DNA from: Candidatus Latescibacterota bacterium
GTDB lineage: Bacteria > Latescibacterota > UBA2968 > GCA-2709665
Direction: 5' to 3'
Assembly (NCBI GenBank): GCA_021295655.1
Contig: JAGWBX010000068.1
Span: 1-38,672 of the forward strand
Length of the DNA stretch: 38,672 bases
The notes below the pieces were generated by a model. That model was not told the DNA's origin. It searched no databases and saw only the letters and a list, made by a program, of their open reading frames with translations. Positions 33,576 to 38,672 of the stretch are shown piece by piece. A program made the position numbers and the translations under genes. Each line of letters opens with the position of its first letter. Position 1 is the first letter of the stretch.

Positions 33576-33604
33576 AATATAGACAAGCCATTCTCCCCTG
33601 TCAA
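33576..33604 (-). promoter_or_regulatory. tRNA-Lys promoter
   Basis: TTGACA (complement of 33599-33604), 17 nt, TATATT (complement of 33576-33581): near-consensus sigma70. The predicted leader before the tRNA is about 48 nt. It is divergent to the HlyD-like gene starting at 33622. Confidence 0.8.
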
Positions 33605-33621
33605 GAAAAAGGGTTTCCGTA

Positions 33622-34857
33622 ATGATGCGCAGGCGACGCAAGCACCGTGTGTTGAAGTGGATGTTGTGGATCGGGGGTGTGCTGGCGGCTGTAATTCTTA
33701 CTCTGTCGCTGATTGAAATAGACGACGTTGTCATGGCCCAGGGCATTGTGGAGCCCGGGACCAAGATTTATATCGATTCGCCGCTCAAGCGGGTCATCGA
33801 AGCCATCCATTGCGAGGCCGGACAGCGTGTAATGGCCGGACAGCCGGTGGTTCAGCTCTACAACGGCGACCTTGTTTCCGCCGTCGAATCGGCCGGTAAG
33901 GAGGTCCAGCGAAGCGAAGCCAATCTGGAACACGCCCGGGCGAATCTTGCGCTATTGAAGGAAAAACCCACGGCCGAAGCGTTGAAAATTGCAGAATCCA
34001 GGGTTGAACAGGCGCAGATTGCGCTGAAGGCCCGCAAGCACGAACTGCAACGCGCCGAAACCCTGTACTTTGGTGAACGGCTGTGGAGCCTCGAAGAACT
34101 GGAACGCGCGAAAACCAACCTTCAGCTCGCGGAATCCAATCTGAAAGTTGCAACCGAAGTCCTTAACCTTACCCGACGGGGCGCATCGCCTTCTGAACTC
34201 CGGCAGGCAATTGCCGAGGTCCGCCAGGCCAGCGCAGCGCTCGCGAAAGCCCGAAGCAGCCTCGAGGGTACCCGTGAAAGCCTTGAACTGACAATCATGA
34301 GGGCGCCCGTTAACGGTGTTGTGGCCAGGCGGGACCTGCATCCCGGCATGCTGGCCGAACAGGGGCAGATCGTACTCATCATCGCCGGTGAGGGCGGGGA
34401 CGATTCTATCGACGCGTGGGTTCCTGAAACCAATGCCTGGAAGATCCGCCTGGGGCACCCCGTCGAAATCCTCAGCAATCTCTTCAACGACCGAGAAGAA
34501 TTCGTCGGCGCCGGCGAAATCTCCAGGTTCTACGGATACGCCGTACACGCTGGTGGCGTCCGCACCTTCGAGTTGGAAATTCGTATTCTGGAAACCCCGT
34601 TGCCACTCAAATACGGCTCCACGGCGGACCTGCGGATCATTGTGGGCAGGCGAAGCATCCTCAAGACCCTGCTGAATATCGAAGATCGCGACGTGGTGCG
34701 GGCCAGTCGGGCTGCGCATCGTGATCCACGCGGGCAAGGCGAAACACAAACTTTCCCGACCGGCCGGACCGCACCCGATTCAGTGATCACGACGTCGTCC
34801 GGGAACACCGTGTCGGCTGATTCAGGCCGGGAAACGGCAGCAGAACGAAGTCCGTGA
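33622..34857 (+). CDS. HlyD-family membrane fusion (adaptor) protein
   Basis: A 411-aa periplasmic adaptor type protein. One membrane anchor lies at ~12-34 (WMLWIGGVLAAVILTLSLI) after a basic N-terminus. The first lipoyl half is IEAIHCEAGQRVMAGQPVVQLYNGDL, then a long coiled coil (~85-225, Ala/Glu/Leu-rich heptads), the second half LTIMRAPVNGVVARRDLHPGMLAEQGQ, and a beta-barrel region up to ~355. The last ~50 residues are low-complexity. Such adaptors link an inner-membrane ABC, MFS or RND pump to an outer-membrane channel; no pump gene is beside it. ATG 33622 or the next codon ATG 33625 is the start. Its stop overlaps an upstream GTG of the ppdK frame by 4 nt. Confidence 0.87.
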   Translation: MMRRRRKHRVLKWMLWIGGVLAAVILTLSLIEIDDVVMAQGIVEPGTKIYIDSPLKRVIEAIHCEAGQRVMAGQPVVQLYNGDLVSAVESAGKEVQRSEANLEHARANLALLKEKPTAEALKIAESRVEQAQIALKARKHELQRAETLYFGERLWSLEELERAKTNLQLAESNLKVATEVLNLTRRGASPSELRQAIAEVRQASAALAKARSSLEGTRESLELTIMRAPVNGVVARRDLHPGMLAEQGQIVLIIAGEGGDDSIDAWVPETNAWKIRLGHPVEILSNLFNDREEFVGAGEISRFYGYAVHAGGVRTFELEIRILETPLPLKYGSTADLRIIVGRRSILKTLLNIEDRDVVRASRAAHRDPRGQGETQTFPTGRTAPDSVITTSSGNTVSADSGRETAAERSP

Positions 34858-34877
34858 CAATCAACGCGAGGAAGATC

Positions 34878-37532
34878 ATGTCGAAGCAGCTTTCGAAAAC
34901 TGAGAGATACGTCTATTTCTTCGGTGCTGGCAAGGCCGACGGCGACGGCGAACAGCGCAATCTGCTGGGCGGGAAGGGTGCGAATCTGGCTGAAATGTCC
35001 CGTATCGGCATTCCGGTACCGGCAGGGTTCACCATTACGACGGACGTTTGCACCTACTACTACGGCCACGAAAAAAACCACCCCGCCGGGCTGGACGGCC
35101 AGGTGGTTTCGAATCTGAGAAAAGTTGAGAAAGCCATGGGCGGGCGATTCGGCGACGCCCGAAATCCGCTTCTCCTCTCGGTCCGGTCCGGCGCGCGGGT
35201 CTCCATGCCGGGAATGATGGAGACCGTGCTCAACCTGGGCCTGAACGACGAGATTGCCGAGGGGCTGATTGAGAAATCCGGGAATGAACGCTTCGTCTGG
35301 GACGTGTACCGCCGCTTCATTCAGACCTACGGCGACGTTGTGATGGGTGTGCAGCCGAAGGAGCGGGAACACGATCCCTTCGAAGCCGCGATCGACAGCA
35401 TAAAGGCCAGGCGAGGCATCTCGCTGGATACCGATCTTACATCGAATGACCTCCGGGACCTCGTGGCCATGTTCAAGGATATCGTCAGAAGTCGCGCTGG
35501 CCGGTCTTTTCCCGAAAGCCCGATGGAACAGTTGTGGGGAAGCGTGAACGCCGTATTCGACTCATGGAACGGCCATCGGGCCATCGTCTATCGGAACATC
35601 AACGATATTCCGCATAACTGGGGAACCGCGGTCAACGTCCAATCCATGGTATACGGAAACATGGGTGACGATTCCGCCACGGGTGTTGCGTTCACCCGCG
35701 ACCCCTCCACGGGCGTGAGGAAGTTCTACGGCGAGTACCTCATCAACGCCCAGGGCGAGGACGTTGTGGCGGGAGTCCGTACTCCCGAACCCGTGGCGAA
35801 AATGAGGCGGCAACTGCCCGGCGCATACGCGACCCTTGAGCAGATCTACAAGAAGCTGGAACAGCATTATCGGGAAATGCAGGATATCGAGTTTACCGTT
35901 CAGGAGGGTGAACTCTGGATGTTGCAGACCCGGACCGGCAAGCGCACCGCCGCGTCCGCGCTTAAAATAGCCGTAGATATGGTGAAAGAGGGGCTAATCA
36001 CCCGGGAAGAAGCAGTCGCCCGCATCGACCCCGCCCAACTCGACCATCTCCTGCACCCGACCTTCGACCCCGGCGCACCCCGCGAGGTCATTGCGACCGG
36101 GCTTCCCGCCTCGCCTGGCGCGGCGTCAGGGAGAGCGGTCTTCACGGCCGACGATGCCGAAACAATGGCCGAAGACGGCGAAGCGGTCATCCTCGTCCGC
36201 CTTGAGACTTCACCCGAAGACATCGGCGGGATGAACGCCGCCAGGGGCATCCTGACGGCCCGCGGGGGACAGACCAGCCACGCCGCCGTGGTGGCTCGCG
36301 GGATGGGCAAATGTTGCGTGGCCGGCTGCGGCGCAATTTCGATCGACTACAATAGCGACCTGTTCAAGGTCAACGGCACAACTGTCAATGCGGGCGACTG
36401 GATCTCGTTGGACGGCGCAACGGGCGAGGTGATGCTCGGTCGCGTTCCCACGCGGAATCCGAAGCTGTCCCGCAATTTCGCGACCGTCATGAAATGGGCG
36501 GACGAGATGCGGAAGCTCAATGTTCGCACCAATGCCGATACACCGCACGATACGGAAATATCCAGGAAATTCGGCGCCGAAGGCATCGGCCTTTGCCGCA
36601 CCGAGCACATGTTCTTTGAAGGGGACCGTATCCTGGCCGTTCGGGAGATGATCCTTGCCGCCGACGAATCGGGAAGAAGAGAAGCCCTGGAGAAGCTCCT
36701 GCCGATTCAACGCGAAGATTTCGAAGGCATTTTCAAAGCCATGAAAGGGTTCCCGGTTACCATCCGTCTGCTGGATCCGCCTCTGCACGAGTTCCTGCCC
36801 CACGAGCAAGAACAGCAGCGGGAAATGGCGCGGCAGATGGGGGTCCCTCTCGGAACGATCCGCAAGAAAGTGCACAGCCTGCATGAGTTCAACCCCATGC
36901 TGGGGCATCGGGGCTGCCGCCTGGGTGTTACCTACCCTGAAATATACGAGATGCAGGCGCGCGCCATTTTTGAAGCGGCCGTCAACGTGCGCAGGCGCCG
37001 GATAAAGGTTATTCCCGAGATCATGATTCCCCTGGTGGGGACCGTTAAGGAGTTCACCGAACTCAGGAAGATCGTCGACCGTATCGCTGACGAGGTGATG
37101 GGAGGGGGCAGAATCAAAGTCGAGTATCTCGTCGGCACCATGATCGAGGTTCCCCGCGCGGCGCTGGTGGCGGGCGCCATTGCGGAATCCGCCGATTTCT
37201 TCAGCTTCGGCACCAACGACCTCACGCAGATGGCCTTCGGTTATTCGCGCGACGACGCCGGCAAATTTCTTCCTGCTTACATCGAACAGGGCATCCTCGA
37301 ACAGGACCCCTTCCTGAGTCTGGACCAGGAAGGCGTTGGGCAACTGGTGACTATCGGAACGAATCACGGGCGTTCGGCGCGCAAATCGCTGAAGGTAGGC
37401 ATCTGCGGCGAGCACGGCGGCGACCCTGAATCCGTGAAGTTCTGCCACCGGGTTGGCCTCGACTACGTCTCCTGCTCGCCTTACCGGGTGCCCATCGCCC
37501 GCCTCGCCGCCGCCCAGGCCGCCATCGAATAG
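34878..37532 (+). CDS. ppdK: pyruvate, phosphate dikinase
   Basis: Interconverts pyruvate, ATP and phosphate with PEP, AMP and pyrophosphate, 884 aa as usual. N-terminal ATP-grasp part: LLGGKGANLAEMSRIGIPVPAGFTITT, LLLSVRSGARVSMPGMMETVLNLGLN, ATGVAFTRDPSTG. The central phosphohistidine is His468 in GGQTSHAAVVARGMGKCCV. The C-terminal TIM barrel has RLLDPPLHEFLP, GHRGCRLGVTYPEIYEMQ, FFSFGTNDLTQ and the acid/base Cys843 in GICGEHGGDP. I prefer ATG 34878 (GAGGAAG upstream) to GTG 34854, which overlaps the hlyD-like stop. With pckG in the same window, the cell has two PEP-forming or PEP-consuming nodes near each other. Confidence 0.97.
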   Translation: MSKQLSKTERYVYFFGAGKADGDGEQRNLLGGKGANLAEMSRIGIPVPAGFTITTDVCTYYYGHEKNHPAGLDGQVVSNLRKVEKAMGGRFGDARNPLLLSVRSGARVSMPGMMETVLNLGLNDEIAEGLIEKSGNERFVWDVYRRFIQTYGDVVMGVQPKEREHDPFEAAIDSIKARRGISLDTDLTSNDLRDLVAMFKDIVRSRAGRSFPESPMEQLWGSVNAVFDSWNGHRAIVYRNINDIPHNWGTAVNVQSMVYGNMGDDSATGVAFTRDPSTGVRKFYGEYLINAQGEDVVAGVRTPEPVAKMRRQLPGAYATLEQIYKKLEQHYREMQDIEFTVQEGELWMLQTRTGKRTAASALKIAVDMVKEGLITREEAVARIDPAQLDHLLHPTFDPGAPREVIATGLPASPGAASGRAVFTADDAETMAEDGEAVILVRLETSPEDIGGMNAARGILTARGGQTSHAAVVARGMGKCCVAGCGAISIDYNSDLFKVNGTTVNAGDWISLDGATGEVMLGRVPTRNPKLSRNFATVMKWADEMRKLNVRTNADTPHDTEISRKFGAEGIGLCRTEHMFFEGDRILAVREMILAADESGRREALEKLLPIQREDFEGIFKAMKGFPVTIRLLDPPLHEFLPHEQEQQREMARQMGVPLGTIRKKVHSLHEFNPMLGHRGCRLGVTYPEIYEMQARAIFEAAVNVRRRRIKVIPEIMIPLVGTVKEFTELRKIVDRIADEVMGGGRIKVEYLVGTMIEVPRAALVAGAIAESADFFSFGTNDLTQMAFGYSRDDAGKFLPAYIEQGILEQDPFLSLDQEGVGQLVTIGTNHGRSARKSLKVGICGEHGGDPESVKFCHRVGLDYVSCSPYRVPIARLAAAQAAIE

Positions 37533-37734
37533 CCGAATCCGTCAAACCGGGCGCGCAGCCACGCCACCTTCTCTATACGCCCCCACGGAACTCCGTATGA
37601 ACGCGGACTTCCGTCTACGGTTCTTCGGTATTCCGGATCCGGTGTCCGCCATCGTCCTGTTTCAATCATCCGGAAAGCGCGCTTCCGAAAGCGTTTCCCC
37701 GGATCCGGCCGCCATTGTTCCCCCATCACGGCGC

Positions 37735-37763
37735 TTGATTTTCATTTATTGAAAGCCTATATT
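37735..37763 (+). promoter_or_regulatory. parA promoter
   Basis: TTGATT (37735-37740), exactly 17 nt, TATATT (37758-37763; 5/6). The rest of the 37533-37811 gap holds CCGGATCCGG-type short palindromes but no gene I can support. Confidence 0.6.
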
Positions 37764-37811
37764 CCGACGGGATTTTCAGGTGGGCGTGGCGCCGCTCAGG
37801 GTTTTCCACTT

Positions 37812-38579
37812 ATGCCAAGAATCATTGCCATTGCCAACCAGAAGGGCGGCGTTGGAAAGACCACCACAGCGGTCAACCTTTCCGCCTGTCTGGCCGCCGC
37901 GGAAAAGAAAACCCTTCTCGTGGACCTCGACCCGCAGTCGAACGCCACCAGCAGTTTCGGCGTATCCGTGACTGGAGAGGAACCCTGCATCTACGAGGTG
38001 CTCGTTCAGGAGTACCAGCTTTCCGACGTCACCCGGAAAACCGAGATTCCGTACCTGAACGTGGCCCCATCGCATGAGCGCCTCACCGGGGCGGAAGTCG
38101 AGATGGTAAACCTTGGCGCCCGGGAACACCGGCTCAGGGTTGCGCTGGAGAAAGCCGGCGAAAGCTACGAGTTCCTGCTGATCGATTGCCCGCCGTCCCT
38201 GGGGCTGCTCACCCTCAATGCGCTCACTGCCGCCGGCTCAGTCCTCATTCCAATTCAGTGCGAGTATTACGCCCTGGAGGGCGTGGGTAAGCTGTTGAAC
38301 ACGCTGCGGCTCGTCCAGCGCCATCTGAATCCCCCGCTTAGAATCGAAGGCGTACTGCTCACCATGTTCGATACCCGGCTCAATCTCTCCAGGCAGGTCG
38401 CGGATGAAGCCCGTCACCACTTCGGAGACCGTGTTTACAACACCATCATCGGTCGAAACGTCAAGCTCGGCGAAGCGCCAAGTTTTGGCAAGCCCATCAT
38501 CCTGTACGACATTATGTCGCAGGGAGCCCGGAACTATATGAGCCTGGCCGGGGAGGTAATCAACCATGGCCAGGCGTAA
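37812..38579 (+). CDS. parA: chromosome partitioning ATPase ParA/Soj
   Basis: Walker-type ATPase that moves ParB-parS complexes and influences replication initiation. MPRIIAIANQKGGVGKTTTAVNLS contains the deviant Walker A (KGGVGKTT, 11-18) with its signature lysine. LLVDLDPQSNATSSFG is Walker A', FLLIDCPPSLGLLTLNAL Walker B, and GRNVKLGEAPSFGKPIILYD the C-terminal family stretch. At 255 aa it is the chromosomal Soj size, without the N-terminal DNA-binding extension of plasmid ParA. ATG 37812 lies ~40 nt after the promoter. The parB start overlaps its end by 14 nt, indicating coupling. Confidence 0.96.
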   Translation: MPRIIAIANQKGGVGKTTTAVNLSACLAAAEKKTLLVDLDPQSNATSSFGVSVTGEEPCIYEVLVQEYQLSDVTRKTEIPYLNVAPSHERLTGAEVEMVNLGAREHRLRVALEKAGESYEFLLIDCPPSLGLLTLNALTAAGSVLIPIQCEYYALEGVGKLLNTLRLVQRHLNPPLRIEGVLLTMFDTRLNLSRQVADEARHHFGDRVYNTIIGRNVKLGEAPSFGKPIILYDIMSQGARNYMSLAGEVINHGQA

Positions 38580-38672
38580 AGCCCTCGGCAGGGGCCTCGG
38601 CGCCCTGATCCCCGGCGCCGACGAATCAACACTGGAAGAGACCGCGGGTTCAACGGCAACCGACGACAGCCA
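38566..38672 (+). CDS. parB: ParB chromosome partitioning protein, N-terminus only
   Basis: ATG 38566, preceded by GGGGAGG, begins MARRKALGRGLGALIPGAD, the ParA-stimulating N-terminal peptide of chromosomal ParB (R.ALGRGLGALI). The frame runs open to the window edge (35 codons). The gene overlaps parA by 14 nt. No parS-like TGTTTCACGTGAAACA was noticed in the window. Confidence 0.93.
   Translation, partial: MARRKALGRGLGALIPGADESTLEETAGSTATDDS

Noticed and set aside
37481..37729. 82-codon minus-strand frame after ppdK
   Set aside because: Partly antisense to the ppdK 3' end, no Shine-Dalgarno and no family resemblance.
1..38672. CRISPR array, prophage, integrase or defence system
   Set aside because: I found no regularly spaced direct repeats, no phage or recombinase genes and no defence-type domains. 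The only mobile traces are short repeat elements.

Overview
This is a GC-rich (roughly 60 %) bacterial chromosome segment. It is densely packed with housekeeping and catabolic genes. I see no integrated phage, plasmid backbone, CRISPR array or intact transposase. The mix suggests an uncultured, free-living, probably marine or host-associated bacterium of the FCB/Latescibacterota-Poribacteria kind (inference, moderate to low confidence): a long (~407 aa) IspH, GTP-type PEPCK, several Gfo/Idh/MocA and SDR oxidoreductases, an FKBP lipoprotein, and dispersed repeats of the kind that recur in such genomes. Promoters read well as sigma70 type (TTGACA-N16/17-TATATT-like), and many starts use GTG or TTG behind a strong Shine-Dalgarno.

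Layout. 1-5680 (minus): GH20/DUF4838-like glycoside hydrolase, Ldh-family dehydrogenase, and a long M28 peptidase-AAC(3) acetyltransferase fusion running off the left edge. 6032-7955 (plus): dut, then ispH. 8080-10582 (minus): an M16 pair, inactive subunit upstream of the active one. 10781-16896 (plus): promoter, a clear lysine riboswitch with a downstream terminator, then dapA, pckG, dapB and a large transaldolase-like gene. 17218-19586 (plus): M20D amidohydrolase overlapping a GCS2-type carboxylate-amine ligase. 19667-22227 (minus): pyrH, purD (broken) and purE. 22756-26700 (plus): sugar-type epimerase, a frameshifted Gfo/Idh/MocA gene and two SDRs. 26827-28320 (plus): FKBP lipoprotein and rpsT.

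28393-33127 (minus) is a sulfur assimilation region: cysH (APS reductase type), cysM, a JAMM peptidase (Mec), a CysO-like sulfur carrier ending GG-Arg-Asp, an Rrf2 regulator and cysK. It resembles the CysO/Mec/CysM route of actinobacteria. It also holds a MITE-like element that supplies the stop codon of cysM, and a shared operator-like motif at the cysH and cysM promoters. tRNA-Lys(UUU) follows with its own promoter and terminator. An HlyD-type adaptor, pyruvate phosphate dikinase, parA and the start of parB close the window.

Three genes carry frame disruptions: the 3' end of pckG, purD (an apparent 16-nt deletion removing the PETQ motif) and the Gfo/Idh/MocA gene. purD and pckG are central-metabolism genes, so consensus error in the assembly must be weighed against real decay.
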